This document shows positions 10,030-21,978 of a DNA stretch of 64,000 nt, piece by piece. The translations under genes were made by a program, and so were the position numbers. The DNA is taken from assembly GCF_964204865.1 (NCBI RefSeq), contig NC_135258.1:3215001-3279000 (forward strand), given 5' to 3'. The DNA comes from Styela clava (lineage: Eukaryota; Chordata; Ascidiacea; Stolidobranchia; Styelidae). The notes beneath the pieces were generated by a model. It saw nothing but the letters and a program-made list of their open reading frames with translations. It was not told the origin of the DNA and did not search any database. How positions within the stretch are numbered: the stretch's first letter is position 1; each line of letters opens with the position of its first letter.

Positions 10030-12732
10030 ATGGAATACTCTTATCAAGCTCCTGATTGCTTGCCAGGACAGAACGATCTTATAGACTTCAGCTCAGATAG
10101 CAGCGTGGGCGTTCATAATCAAGAAGAGGGGGGTGAGATCGAATCCTCCAGTACTTTGACGAAAAATAGAAATCAAATTAATAGAGATGTAGTGGCTGTT
10201 AAAAGTGGGACTGGGGATATAGGGTTCGTCGCTGTCGGACGGCCGACCTCAGAAAATTCGATCTCAAAACAAAAGCATCGTAAAACACGATCGAACATCG
10301 AAAAAGAAAGCTATCACTCAGATTCGTCTCCTCGATGCCCTAGTAGTGGAATTGATAATCTCGGATACCAAACAATTTCAAGAAATGAATCGTATAGTTA
10401 CGATGACACAGGACTTAGTTATTGCTCTGAACTTGAACGATGGGGAAATACTGAATTTTTGAACACAAATTTAAGTTCGTCTCAACCGGAGTATGTTTCT
10501 GTCGAAGGGGAACGTTATACTACAATCGATTATTCAAACGCTACTATCCAGCATGTCACAACCAATCAACCACGTAACGATAGAGGAGGACAATTTGTGG
10601 AGCTTCCAGAAACATCTGGACAGCGTACGCAAATTTCTGATACAAATCGATCGTCTCGTCAAGGACGTCAAACACCATCTAGTGATAGAGAGTCGTCCTA
10701 TTCATCGCACTCGTCTCGTGGGAATTCACCAGTTGAAAACGAACCTAGTACTGAAATGAGGACATCTAGTGTCGAGAACAATGTAAACGAAACGACTCAC
10801 AAAAGCACATCACCTGTACCTAAATCACCACCGTTATGCAAATGCTGTGGGCAGAATCACGGTGTTACGGAAAATCATGAATATAATTACGTCGACGAAG
10901 TTGATGAAGACCTGATGTGTGATATTTGTCTGCAACCACTGGTTGATCCCTACGATACAAAATGCGGACACACGTTCTGTTCTATTTGCATCAAAAATTA
11001 TTTAAGAGTGAAACACATTTGTCCAGTAGATAGAGAAGAATTAACCAACACAGCAACAGACTGTTGGCAGTCAAGTCTAATTCTACGAAAACTAGTTAAC
11101 AAATTAACAGTTACCTGTCCGCATGAGGAATATTGTGATAAAAAAATACAGCGCTGTGACCTTAAGGGCCATTTAAAGGAAATATGCCCAGGGGCCGTTT
11201 CACGGTGCCCTAAATCGATGTATGGCTGTGATCATAAAGGTCCAAGAGCTGGTATCGAAGCGCATTTGAAAATTTGTGCTTTCAAGGATAACAATGATAA
11301 GCTTTCAGATTTGCACCCTTTTTCGGAAGAAGTTGTCGTTGAATTGTTTCGACCAGAAGGTACAGCTGAGCTTGGATTGCTTATAGTCGGTGGTAGTGAT
11401 ACGCCGTTGCATTATATTATTGTTCAAGATATTTTACCGCAGAGTTTAGCGTTTCAAGATGGTCGTATTCATGTTGGTGACATTATAATGGAGATAAATG
11501 GAGAACCAATGTTTTCAGTAATGCATGCTGAAGCTCGTGCTGCGCTTACGAAGCCGTCTAATTTAATGAGGTTTATGTTGTTACGAGATGTGGACAATGA
11601 GGACCCCAGTGACAGCGTTGCTTCTTTAGTCAGAAAACCAAGCTCTTCTGCATATTATGAGGAATGTGTTGGCCTCATCAAACCTCCGCTTGAGCAGCTC
11701 GGGATTCGTATATCTTCTAGTGAAACCGGAGCGAAAGGTGTTTATATCATTGAACTAATCCCGGGTCAAGTTGCGGAATCGGACGGTCGTCTTCAAGTCG
11801 GAGACAGAATAATGAAAATTGGGAACACCGAAGTCGGTGATAGTACACCAGAACAAGCTGCTAGAGTTATCGGAAGTTGCGATAAAGAAGTAAAAATACT
11901 AGTTCGCCATCCGCTGGTTAAACCTACTATAGTCTGTAACGAATGGGCTCATGATTCAATAATACAAAGGCAGAAAAGTGCTTCAAATGATGCATCTACT
12001 TCAATGTCAAAATCCACGAATCCGTATTCGCCGCAGCAAAAGAAGTTGTCAAAATCATCCCACACGAAAAAAATAATTTCTGTCACAAAATCACCAAAGG
12101 AAAATTTAGGAATCATTGTTTCAGGAGGAAATGGGAGCCCTCGTGGAAATCTACCAATATTTGTTCAAGATGTTCTTTCCATGTCAGTATTAGGTAAAGA
12201 CAAGCGAATACGTCGTGGCGACCTCCTTTCAGAAATAAACTCGATACGTTTAACTGGTCTCTCTCACACTCAAGCAATGAACGCATTACGGGAATCAGCT
12301 CAGCAAAGAGAAGTTACTCTCGTTGCTTACGAATTAGAATATGAAGGGAAAGCTGAAGACACAGCTTTATGGGATGAACTGACTTCTCTACATCAAAATC
12401 CAAGTAAATGGGCTCCATCTTGGAAAATGTGGCTCGCTGCTACACATGAGTTTTCATCGATACGCGAGGTGGTTTTACGGAAACCTTCTTCTACAAATTA
12501 CGGATTTAAAATCACGGGAGGATTTACAGAAGAACATGGGCCATCCCCGATTTTTATTACGCATATTTCCAAAAATTCAAGCGCGAATAAATTCCTGAAA
12601 TGCGGGGATGAGATTGTTGCAATCAATAAAAGACTTGTGAAAGATATCCCTTATCTACAAGTCCTAAATATTTTGAAATCTGTTAACTGTGTTTCGATAA
12701 AACTTGTATCATGGCCTGGTAGTCTTCATTAG
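10030..12732 (+). CDS. LNX: LNX-type E3 ubiquitin ligase, RING plus four PDZ domains
   Basis: 900 residues in one exon. In order: a Ser-rich low-complexity N-terminus (1-270); a RING finger starting CDIC at 297 and ending CPVD at 331, so the last ligand is Asp (C3HC3D, as in LNX1/2); a TRAF-like zinc finger at about 359-402; and PDZ1 (about 436-520, GLLI loop), PDZ2 (545-630, LGIRI), PDZ3 (680-765, LGIIV) and PDZ4 (811-897, YGFKI). It ends in SWPGSLH, like the vertebrate C-terminus. Family members ubiquitinate Numb and cell-junction partners at membranes, picking targets through the PDZ domains. No NPxY/NPxF Numb-binding motif is visible between RING and PDZ1, and the N-terminus before the RING is long. 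Vertebrate LNX genes have many introns; this one has none in the coding region. Confidence 0.95.
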   Translation: MEYSYQAPDCLPGQNDLIDFSSDSSVGVHNQEEGGEIESSSTLTKNRNQINRDVVAVKSGTGDIGFVAVGRPTSENSISKQKHRKTRSNIEKESYHSDSSPRCPSSGIDNLGYQTISRNESYSYDDTGLSYCSELERWGNTEFLNTNLSSSQPEYVSVEGERYTTIDYSNATIQHVTTNQPRNDRGGQFVELPETSGQRTQISDTNRSSRQGRQTPSSDRESSYSSHSSRGNSPVENEPSTEMRTSSVENNVNETTHKSTSPVPKSPPLCKCCGQNHGVTENHEYNYVDEVDEDLMCDICLQPLVDPYDTKCGHTFCSICIKNYLRVKHICPVDREELTNTATDCWQSSLILRKLVNKLTVTCPHEEYCDKKIQRCDLKGHLKEICPGAVSRCPKSMYGCDHKGPRAGIEAHLKICAFKDNNDKLSDLHPFSEEVVVELFRPEGTAELGLLIVGGSDTPLHYIIVQDILPQSLAFQDGRIHVGDIIMEINGEPMFSVMHAEARAALTKPSNLMRFMLLRDVDNEDPSDSVASLVRKPSSSAYYEECVGLIKPPLEQLGIRISSSETGAKGVYIIELIPGQVAESDGRLQVGDRIMKIGNTEVGDSTPEQAARVIGSCDKEVKILVRHPLVKPTIVCNEWAHDSIIQRQKSASNDASTSMSKSTNPYSPQQKKLSKSSHTKKIISVTKSPKENLGIIVSGGNGSPRGNLPIFVQDVLSMSVLGKDKRIRRGDLLSEINSIRLTGLSHTQAMNALRESAQQREVTLVAYELEYEGKAEDTALWDELTSLHQNPSKWAPSWKMWLAATHEFSSIREVVLRKPSSTNYGFKITGGFTEEHGPSPIFITHISKNSSANKFLKCGDEIVAINKRLVKDIPYLQVLNILKSVNCVSIKLVSWPGSLH

Positions 12733-14130
12733 AACTCTTACTTTTTTTTTATATTTTATATTGGTTAGTACACTTGTTCTTTTGTGCCATTGTTAGCTGT
12801 GATATTTATTCATGTAATGGTAAGGATTGCAAAACAAATCCAGAATTCTGCATTGCCAATTCAATTTCTTTGATTTATAATGATTTCTGCTAATTCTATG
12901 GTGACATTACCAAATTTAGAATTTTGATGTTCTTAAAAAAATATATTTGATTTTGGCTATCTCTGAAAATATAAGAGATACTAAATCTGGTAGAAGTTAG
13001 ATCCTAAAGTTACATGTTAGAGACTACAGGTTCAAAACTCCGCAGAAACTTGATCTGATTTTAATACCCGACACCCCACCCATGAAATTTTAGTTGCCAT
13101 TGTGCTTACGCTATAGCAGGCTAAACGAGACAAAAGATTTATTCGCAGAAACTGTTTATGGTATTTGAGGTTTTGTTTGGCTGTGGCTTGTGAGCATTCT
13201 TTGGTTGTGTTAGTATACAAAGTTTCAAAGCCTGAGGGCCAAAAAATGAGCCTAATACTTGAATCTATACAGGTTTAGGTTTATTCAATTTAAAATTATT
13301 GACTTTAAGAAAATTATAAAATCTCTGAATACCATAAAAAATCAAATCATTGTTTATCTTACCTATCCTGCATTTCCAAATTCAAACTTGTCGAATATAC
13401 ACAGACTACTATATGTTTCTATTGCATATTGGAAAAAAATAATTTCCGAATACTAGAAATTTGGTGTCGGTCACTCACGGTTTCAAATTTGTGAACTTCT
13501 ACTATGCAGTGTGTAGATAGAACTTGCCACTTTGAGTGGATTGTTGAGTTAAATCAATGAAAATTAAATATTTCCTATCACTGGTCATGAAAGGGCGCTC
13601 CTAAGAATATTTTTGTAACATTTATGTGAAATAGAGGAAAACAACATAAAATGAAGGAAACATCATTAACTCTGTTTGGCGCCCTTTTCCTCAGTTTCAA
13701 GTTGTTGTCTATTTGCTGTATTTCGTTTTTTCAGTAAGTAATAAGATTCTACGAGTACCACCAGACAGTACCAGTATAGCACATAAGACTTTATTATCTC
13801 TATCTCCCCTGGGAAGGTATTTATAACATTTATGTGACATGTAATGAGTTATTGACTAAAATAAGGCTCATCCTTCTCTACCATATGTTACCTTAATTAA
13901 TTGTATCATGAATAATTTAAAAAGGAAAATTGGATGTTGTAAATAATGTTAACAAAAATGTTTAAAGCAACTAGCATTTCACTGTTTCTTGACTTATGAT
14001 TTATTTAAATATGGACACCCTTTTGATTGGATTTATTTTTCCTTTTATAATTTTTCTTTTGCTATATGCTATTCCTGTTTGTTTTGTTCCTGCTTTCGTC
14101 TTTATTTCCTATTCTCTCTCCACTTCATAG
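12733..14130. other. LNX 3' flank and intergenic DNA, no gene
   Basis: AT-rich 3' UTR and flank with no coding frame worth naming and no clear repeat structure. Confidence 0.5.
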
Positions 14131-14331
14131 AACGGTGGTTTTCAACCTTTTTGGTACTTGCAACTTACAATTTCTGCATATGAATTCGTTGTAAGGCAAT
14201 ATGAATAACTAATTGAAGTAAGACTAATACTGGGAAAATAAAATGACTTTTAAAGTGTAGCAAGTTTAATTAATAATAGTGCCAAACCTAATAGCTATAT
14301 GATTTCCATTGAATCATGGTTGAAAACCATT
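14131..14331. mobile_element. Short hAT-like inverted-repeat element
   Basis: It begins GGTGGTTTTCAACCTTTTTG and ends ATGGTTGAAAACCATT, a good inverted repeat about 200 bp apart. These ends belong to the widespread CAGTGGTTxTCAA class of hAT MITEs. Confidence 0.55.
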
Positions 14332-14340
14332 GCTCTACAG

Positions 14341-14662
14341 CAGGGGTGGGCAACTTCTCTAGTCGGCGGTCCAGATGTGGGAAAATGAAGTCCTCGGCGG
14401 GCTGGATTATAACATGAATAGTATTCAATATCTTAATCACATATATTTATTCGCTAATGCAAGAAAGAAAATTATAAATCGCGTTTAAAGTAAGGTTTAA
14501 ACTTTACAAAAAATAGAGACCAAAAAACCAATAATGAATTTATCATTGTGTACTAAAAGTGTAATAATGTAATATTATAATGTACTGAAGTTCAGACAGG
14601 GGGCCGGTCAAAATCTTGGCGCAGGAGGACCCGGCCCGCGGGCCGTATATTGCCCACCCCTG
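14341..14662. mobile_element. hAT MITE with CAGGGGTGGGCAAC ends
   Basis: A 322-bp element with ends CAGGGGTGGGCAAC and ATTGCCCACCCCTG and 8-bp duplications CTCTACAG / CTCTATAG (7 of 8). It sits 9 bp after the preceding element. A relative lies at 48519-48767, sharing CTTCTCTAGTCGGCGG and GTCAAAATCT. Confidence 0.85.
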
Positions 14663-15118
14663 CTCTATAGAGTATTATATGAAGGATCTCTCCTCAGCAT
14701 TTGAGCTGGTTATATATGATTATATGCTTGATTTTGGGAATGAATTTTCAGTTATAAATTTCTTTACGGTATTATTTTTATTTATCCTGCCATTCTGCTA
14801 TTTCTGACTTTGTTTCTCTTATATTATACTATTCTCCTTGCTTCATTTCTTTCAATAAATTTTTTCACTGCAATTTATAAGTACTTTATATTTATATTAA
14901 AATTGAAACTCAACTTGTAGTTTCCCAAATAATTTTTATGAGGTTCTATCTATCCATATGTTGGCTGTAAGCTCCCATCTGCTTACTGTGTGCCATGTAA
15001 ACAGGACCATTTAGTCAATTTACAGTATATTTGATATTTCTTATTTAAAAATGCTATTTTAAAATTTATTCCCAATAATAAATTATTTGGTTCTGGACAT
15101 CTCTGCTTCTAGACCTAC

Positions 15119-15291
15119 CTATAGTGACACAAATCAAAATTATCAATATCTCTCGCATTTTTAATAGATTTGTGGCCCCCGGAAAATGTGGGACATGGCC
15201 CATTGCTGAGCTACAACGCTTTCAGGTAGGCCACAAGCATTTAAAATCGCTAGAGATGTTAGGAATTCATTTTCATTTGTGTCACTATAGT
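15119..15291. mobile_element. Inverted-repeat MITE, CTATAGTGACACAAAT ends
   Basis: It starts CTATAGTGACACAAAT and ends ATTTGTGTCACTATAG, a perfect 16-bp inverted repeat 173 bp apart. The inner part is also loosely palindromic. TA at both borders would fit a Tc1/mariner-type element. Confidence 0.65.
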
Positions 15292-15353
15292 TAATTTTGA
15301 TTGCAATGGCAGTGTAAAATGATGGGTCATTCTATCCTGTAATTAGTACTAAT

Positions 15354-15580
15354 TACTTATCGATCTTAAGATCGGTAAGTATGTTGATAGGTATTTGTCT
15401 GTCTGTTTGTCTGTGTGTTAGATGCACGCGATATCTCACAAAAGCGAGGTTGAATCCGCTCCAAATTTTGCATGTGCATTCATCATAGCTCGGATCAGAA
15501 GCCTATTGATTTTGGATGGATTATGTCTTATAATTAGCGAGTCATTAAGTAATTAGTGATGGGACACACGGTGTCACTAT
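15354..15580 (+). repeat. Dispersed repeat, copy 1 (partner at 25906-26086)
   Basis: It begins with a palindrome TATCGATCTTAAGATCGGTA and ends CACACGGTGTCACTAT. The reverse complement of most of it recurs at 25906-26086, sharing ATAGGTATTTGTCTG, GATGGGACAC and the CCAAATTTTGCATGTG segment. Confidence 0.65.
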
Positions 15581-16439
15581 GGAGTAAGACCACTGTTTTG
15601 CGGGATCCCCTAACCTTAGATCGATACGTCTTCGGTTTCTAACCAGTATTCTAGTTTGACAAAATTATCAATGGAGATACTAGCACCACAAATTTGACTA
15701 TAATTATATAAAATTAATTAATGTGTGTGTGATCCTAAAAAAATTTACTGCAAATATATTGCTTAGAAACTTTGTGAAAAGGTTTGAGTTCGATTATTCG
15801 GCGCCATGGTCAAGACATTGAACTGTGTTGTATTGGCATTACATTCGGAAAAATGTCCACTCATGGTGTAATAAATTGGCCAAGCAATGCAGAACGAAAA
15901 AAAATTCTGCCATTAACCATAGCAGGTCCTAGCTCAGCAGTAACTGTTTGTACTAAACCTTGTTTAAAATGAAAGGCGTAAAAGTGTTGTTTAAATAATA
16001 TATTTTGTTAGAATCTCGTTGAATTTGACTTTGAACTTTTTGATGACCTTCAGATCAAAGTGCTAAAATTAGTTACCACCGTCCGGCCCACTTTGGTCTG
16101 TTCTATTCCATTTATACAAACTTGTAAAACATGAAATGTTATTTGCTTTCCAATCATGTCATGTTTTTTGGATAAGGACAGGATTCAAACATCAATTTTT
16201 TTAAAATTTAGATCAATCTTGGTATACTGATGAAGTACATATATTATGTAGTGTTTATTTGCGGCCCATGTCTGTCACAGGATAAATTTAAATCTATTTC
16301 TAATGTCAAGAAAAATTTGCTTTGTTTGCTTTTTATAGTTGTCATGTTTTACAATTATTGAAAAATGCTGAATTATAGAAAAGGACTATTCTGTGTGGTG
16401 CAAGAGTATTTATTGCTGCACACTAACACAATCATAAAG

Positions 16440-16618
16440 GGTGTCCATAAAGTCCCTTTAAAATTTCAACTTTGTTATGAAGTCAGTTCACAATATATCT
16501 TAACCAGGTATGTTGTTTTTTAATCAGTAATCGTTCAAGTATTTTCACTTCATTCAATACATCTGTGAGACTGTGACAATATGAGGTATTGATAAATTCG
16601 AGACTTTATGGACACCCT
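16440..16618. mobile_element. Mariner-like MITE, AGGGTGTCCATAAAGT ends
   Basis: The ends AGGGTGTCCATAAAGTC and GACTTTATGGACACCCT are inverted repeats 179 bp apart. A second full copy is at 54840-55045 and a decayed one in opposite orientation at 24997-25200, all sharing AATATATCT and CAATACATCTGTGA-like inner words. Confidence 0.75.
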
Positions 16619-19600
16619 ATATTTATGTTACCTTCCTCCTGTCAATGATCAGATTCTTCAGAAAACATTATTTTATTAGGATTGCTATCACCACTTAGAT
16701 AATAAGTTATGTGATGGATAGGTTTTGTACTCTCTTCTAATATATAAATAAACCATTCCCAACTTGAATAATCTTCTATTTATATCTGGCCGTATATAAT
16801 TCCAAGCCTTTTTCACTTCCTTGACGTTTATTTACATTACCCGAGATAGATTACTTCAACTGGGCCAAAGTTGGGCTAATGATATTAAATGGATAATATA
16901 AGGACGACTCCCAAAATAGTGTATAAACCGTTGCCCCCATTGAAGTTATTTATATTGAGTGACTCATAAAATTCCTAACCTACTACCTATGGTAACTGTG
17001 GTTCACCCAAAGATGTCCAGAACGAATCAAATTCATTATATTTCATATTTGTCTCATTTTAGATGTGATCAACATGAAGATTTATTGTTTTAGGAATTTT
17101 TCACATGAACATGCCCCCAATTAGAATGTATTCGATATTCCGCATTCGAAAATATTTTTTTCAGAATGTATTCGAGATAGTGAAATATTTGATTTTGGCC
17201 ATCCCTACTGATAACTCAAGGCAATGACGTTTGGACTAACAATTTTCCTTTGAGCAGCCTTCAAAAATATTGTAGATCTCCTAGTATGGATTATTAATTC
17301 TTATGCACGCTTGATTAGGCGAATATAAAAAAGAAATTCTGCTATAAATAGGATTAAGGTAATCTGTAGCCTTGCTAACTCCAACATACATTGTTAAGTG
17401 ATGTCCAATATCAGTCAATCCACAGCTGTTTTTTTTTAGTCTGGTCTTTTTGATAATTCTATGAGAATACCAAATAGTCCAAAATTAAATGAAATTATGC
17501 TTAAAATCAAGCGTCGAATTTATGTTAATATTTCTAAAGCCTGTTATTAATGAAAATTGGACACTTGGTCTAATTTCACTCAAAAAGCCCTCTCGTAGAA
17601 ACATATTTATTAAGGATATTTCGGATTTACTGTGGAATTATATAGAATTCGATGTATTTCCATGTATTTTACAGTTTTCAGGTGTAAAAGAAAGCATTTT
17701 TGGTCATAGTACACTTTTTGGCTACTTATTTCACTCCCAAGATTTGCCTTTTTTTCAGTTCAGCGAACACATTTAACTTTTGCATAGGTTCATTCAAATT
17801 TAAATGTTGAACCAGTGGTTCTCAAACTTTTTAGGCCGCGTCCCTAAAAATATGTGGATGGAACGGAAAAATCCAAAATAAAGAAATTTGAATATCCAAA
17901 ATAAGGCAGGCAAGATCTAATCTAACAAATATTTATAATTAGCTTCACACCCCCTTAAAAAATTGTCAAAGCCCCCCTTTTGCGGCACGCCCACCGTCTA
18001 AGAACCACCCTCCGCCTATGTTAAACCATTTCTTCTCAAAAATGACCAATCCAACTTAACCAGGATGTAGCATATTATGTTTCAAGTGTACGATGACCAT
18101 TTTCAAATCGTCCAATCATTCTTGAAATAGCCTAAGGCTGTTTTTATTTGAATTGAACGTAACCAAGCTGAATCAGCTCAAGTACCTCCTTAACTTAACA
18201 CTCAATGACAATTCAATAACATTACTTGCTGATTGAAATCGCTCTGTGAAATGGCCTGTTTTATGTAAATAATAAAATAGCTTACAATCTCTGATCTTTT
18301 GCGAATAAATTTCGCTTAAATAGATATTGTTTGGAATTAGGGATGGCCAACCTTAATTCTATTCTGAATTTATCCTAAAATAGTATTCTCGGAAATGAAA
18401 TATAAAACATTATCGATAAAATCTTTGACATTGAAATTTTTGAATGACCTTTGAAAGTCCCAAAATTAGTTATCGGACAATTTCGGTCCGCTTTTTTCCA
18501 TTTATGCGAACATGTGATACATAAAATGTTACAAACTGGAGTCAAAAAAAGAATTTGGCAATGCAGGATTGGCAAGATTAAAATTGTTTTTAATATTTTT
18601 TTTATCTGTTACCGAGTTTGAAAGTTATGCGAAGTCAATTGTAACGCCTGACCTAAATTTTCATATAACTTCCATCACAGTATGGAATAGCATTTTTGAA
18701 TAAGGAATGTTGAATATGTTCTATCTTGTAAAAAATCGAGTTTGGTAATGCATGACTACCAAGATAAGATAAACATTGTTTTGATTAATATTTTATTTTT
18801 CACTGTCAGAAGTTGAATGAATTCAATCTTATGTCTGACTTTCAGATCAAGATAAATTTTCCCGACATCTAACATACTGTAAAGTAGTATTTTTGAAAAA
18901 GGAATATTTTCCAGCTTTTGTCGGAAATTGAATTTGGTAATGCAGGATTGGCAGGATAAGATAAACATTGTTTTGATTGATTTTCTAAAAGTTTAATGAA
19001 GTCTATTTTATGATAAAATTTTGAATTATTTATAAAGCCAAAAATTTATAATGTCAATTATAACCAGTTTCGGATGTTTGATTTGTTCGGGACATCCCTG
19101 CTTGAAGTTTTCAATGGTACAATTTCAATGTTAATTGGCCAACGGGTGAACTATACTTTTGTGTCAATACAGTGGTTATTAGAATATTGTCTATTAAACT
19201 GCAGGTCCTTTTCTCCCTGTCTAATTTTATGACTTGAGGCTGTATCATACGATGATATACGGCAACTTCAATAACAAACTTTAATTGGTTGAGCAAACAT
19301 TAATAACAGTTTACGGGTACATTATGCTATTTATTCCATTTGAAGTAAATCGTAGAATTTTCTTATCGATGTATACAATTTAATTTCAATATTTTTCAGC
19401 TTTATAATTTACTTATTTTTTCATGGTAGCTTTACTTTTTTTTCGCGTAGTACTATGGGTTGCAATATCTTTAAATATTTATGTAAATTTAATTATATGT
19501 ATATCTATATGGTGAAATGTAGAATTTTTTTAAGCTTTTTCGTGATTACTAAAAAGAGTGAAGAGACATTGTCAAAAGAATCAAAAAGATTGTGAGCTAT

Positions 19601-20334
19601 GTTCCACAAATCTTTTTTGTATTTTAGTGAGAATCCTGATTCTAACCTAAATCTAATCAGGCAAAATCAGCGAAGCAAAAGAATAAAAGAAATACTAACA
19701 ACAGCAACATAACATTAATAAAAAAAATCCATACCCATCATTGTCATATTCTGCTTTGGTACGAAATGGACTAAAAAAACGTTTTTCCACGGGGTGTTTT
19801 GACTTCAAATAAGGCTTCGTATAAGCTGCCACTGGTCCCAAGAATCTACTATTTTTAGGGAGATTTAATTTTCCATATTTTTCATTGACCATCTTTATAG
19901 GTCAGCAATTCATCACCTTGAAACATTCTAAAATGGTATTGTTGAGAATGAAATATCAAAAATTTTCGCTAGAATTTGACGTTGAAATTTTGAAAGGACC
20001 TTCACCATGGCTTTCAGATAACAGTTCCAAAGTTATTGGCCCAAGATGAGGAAGTGGGCATGGGGTTTAGACATAACATTTTAACTTTTGAATTTATTAT
20101 GGTTAGATCCATCATTCTAACCACTACAGCAAGACCCCAGTGGATAAAATATCTACGTTCTTGTTCTAAAAACCATTTTTGTTTCAACTGTCTCTATTTG
20201 CTCTTTCTAGTAATCGCCAATGACATAATTTTTGTGTTCGTATTGTGTATTGTATAATTTAGTATTGGGTTTAATTATAAATTGATGCCAATTTTTTACT
20301 ATTTGCTTTCTGTACTGTGTGTATTAAGTGTACG
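16619..20334. other. Intergenic with degenerate tandem repeats
   Basis: No gene. It contains a hAT-like element with CAGTGGTTCTCAAAC at 17813 and TAAGAACCACC near 18009. A degenerate tandem array at about 18357-18960 has roughly 190-bp units, each with TTTGGTAATGCA or TTTGGCAATGCA and AAACATTGTTTTGATT. Single units related to its start recur near 16005-16170 and 19922-20040. Confidence 0.5.
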
Positions 20335-20490
20335 AGCTGGCTGAACGTCTGCATCTGAAACAAATAACTGTGTATCTGTCCCATACCCGACATGGACCGC
20401 TAATGGGTTGAAAAGTTGGGGTTTCACCCACCATATGATTCAGCCGTCTTATCACATTTCCTTCCCCTGTAATAAATCTGAAAATCGAAT
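20335..20490 (+). repeat. SINE 3' fragment
   Basis: Contains CTGAAACAAATAACTG, CCCATACCCGACATGGAC and a CATATGATTCAGCCGTCTTA segment, matching the 3' half of the SINE at 46567-46903. The tRNA-like head is missing. Confidence 0.6.
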
Positions 20491-20504
20491 CCTATTCAAA
20501 AAAG

Positions 20505-20740
20505 GGTGCTCCCGAAGTATGCGAACCAAGATGGCGGACATCGGAACGTAACATGGGTAACAGGTTAGGGTTAGGCGATAATTTTTTTCCAATTTTCCTT
20601 ATTTTAGTCCCATTATCAGTTCGAAGACTAGCCAAGAGCCTCCCGTAGTATTTATACCTAAAATTATGGCCTAACCCTAACCTAGTACACATATTACATT
20701 CCGATGTCCGCCATCTTGGTTCGCATACTTCGGGAGCCCC
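20505..20740. mobile_element. GGTGCTCCCG-family MITE, copy 1
   Basis: 236 bp. Arms GGTGCTCCCGAAGTATGCGA and its inverted partner TCGCATACTTCGGGAGCCCC extend inward over 40 bp. The flanking 8-bp duplication is CAAAAAAG / CAAAAAGG (7 of 8). GGTTAGGGTTAGG lies in the left arm and CCTAACCCTAACC in the right. The GG start fits Merlin- or Mutator-like elements better than hAT. Short open frames across it are not genes. Confidence 0.85.
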
Positions 20741-20759
20741 CAAAAAGGAATAGCAAATA

Positions 20760-20870
20760 ATACAAGTCCATGCTCCTGGAAACAAATGACTGACTTACTA
20801 GTCCCATATGGTTAGGTTGTCTTATTGGCTTCCCTTTCTCCTTAGATAAATATGTAGTAAATCTAATCTC
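20760..20870 (+). repeat. SINE 3' fragment
   Basis: Begins ACAAGTCCATGCTCCTGGAA and continues through AACAAATGACTGACT to a tail with AATCTCTATCCTA, as in the SINE 3' end. It lies just downstream of the MITE at 20505-20740. Confidence 0.5.
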
Positions 20871-21374
20871 TATCCTACCCTAGTAGAATCATTTCGACTC
20901 TACATTTTCCGATAATTTTTTACAAATTGAATGTATCCGACTCATTCATGGGAGCATTTGAATCTTTCTCAGGCTTAGCCTAAGATTCCAAGTGAATACG
21001 CATTATATTGGGGAAAATATTCAAAGCAATGATCAAGTCACCGTTTCATGTCCCTTCCAGCATTAAAATATTTTTTGAATTTGGACAATGAACTGATATC
21101 TGTTCGAGTGCTCAGATAAAATTAAAGAGAAACATTGTTTCCACTTTCTGTTAGATTTTCTTTTCTTACTCCATGGTAACATATTTATGCACCCTTGTTC
21201 CTATTGAACTATTTATTAAACTGACACTATTTTTTATCTAAAAGTTTGTTTAATGTCTTTTTTCACTAACAATCAATCTAAAATGTCTGCAGATTATATC
21301 TTTATAATGGATAAATCTGGCAACATTGGTTTCCTTAAACCTCAATTTCTGGGTTTCTGTGACCTTGAAAAGGC

Positions 21375-21485
21375 CAATTGACCTCTGGTACGTATATGTG
21401 AAACTAATGATTCAGAAGCCGTGTTTCATCATATTATTGAATTGCCTTATCGGCTTTTCTTTTTCTTAGGATAAATATGAGAATC
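21375..21485 (+). repeat. Decayed SINE 3' fragment
   Basis: A GAAGCCGTGTTTCATCATA segment, CCTTATCGGCTTTTC and GGATAAATATG match the last 100 bp of the SINE consensus seen at 46820-46900. Confidence 0.4.
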
Positions 21486-21719
21486 CTGAATGTTTTAAAA
21501 AATGTACTCTTGAATTTTTGCTTAATTTCATTTTGCACTATTTCGTATGTTTTGGGTGTTTTTCTACACAATGAAATAGTAGTTTTCAAAATGAAATTTT
21601 TTATCTTCTAATGTAAAAAGGTTATATACAGAATTTCCAATGTCTTTTCCACCTTAGTACCATTTGATCTCATTGTTATCAAGAATTGACGCTGAATTTC
21701 ACAATAAGATACTTTATAA

Positions 21720-21970
21720 CAGGGTTTTCCAAACTTTTAAGATTGCGATCCCCTCCAATTTATTAAAGTTTTTTTGCGTCCCTGTTTTGAGAAGCGCGCT
21801 GCTTCTCTGGTCTTAACTATTAAAGTGGGCAATGTTTTGCAAGCTCGCCACGTCTCTGATCCTATGTCTTGTCTCAAAATCATGAGAATACAATAGATAT
21901 CGTACTTTCTGTGAAATTTGTGTAAACTTTATGACCACTAAAATTCATTTCCCCAGTTTGGGAAGCCCTG
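21720..21970. mobile_element. hAT MITE with CAGGGTTTTCCAAAC ends
   Basis: A 251-bp element. The ends CAGGGTTTTCCAAACTTTT and CAGTTTGGGAAGCCCTG are inverted, flanked by CTTTATAA / CTTTATAG (7 of 8). Another hAT-like end, CAGTGGTTCCCAAC, starts at 22093 with no clear partner. Confidence 0.8.
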
Positions 21971-21978
21971 CTTTATAG

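Larger units (their letters stand above)
14663..16439. other. Intergenic with two inverted-repeat elements
   Basis: No gene. Holds the elements at 15119-15291 and 15354-15580 (listed separately). The frame at 15784-15972 resembles nothing known and shares loose similarity with DNA near 39860-39950, so it is probably repeat-derived. Confidence 0.45.

Noticed and set aside
20492-20785. A 97-codon minus-strand frame, and the similar frame at 32078-32392
   Set aside because: Both lie inside copies of the GGTGCTCCCG MITE; similar frames arise from the palindromic arms.
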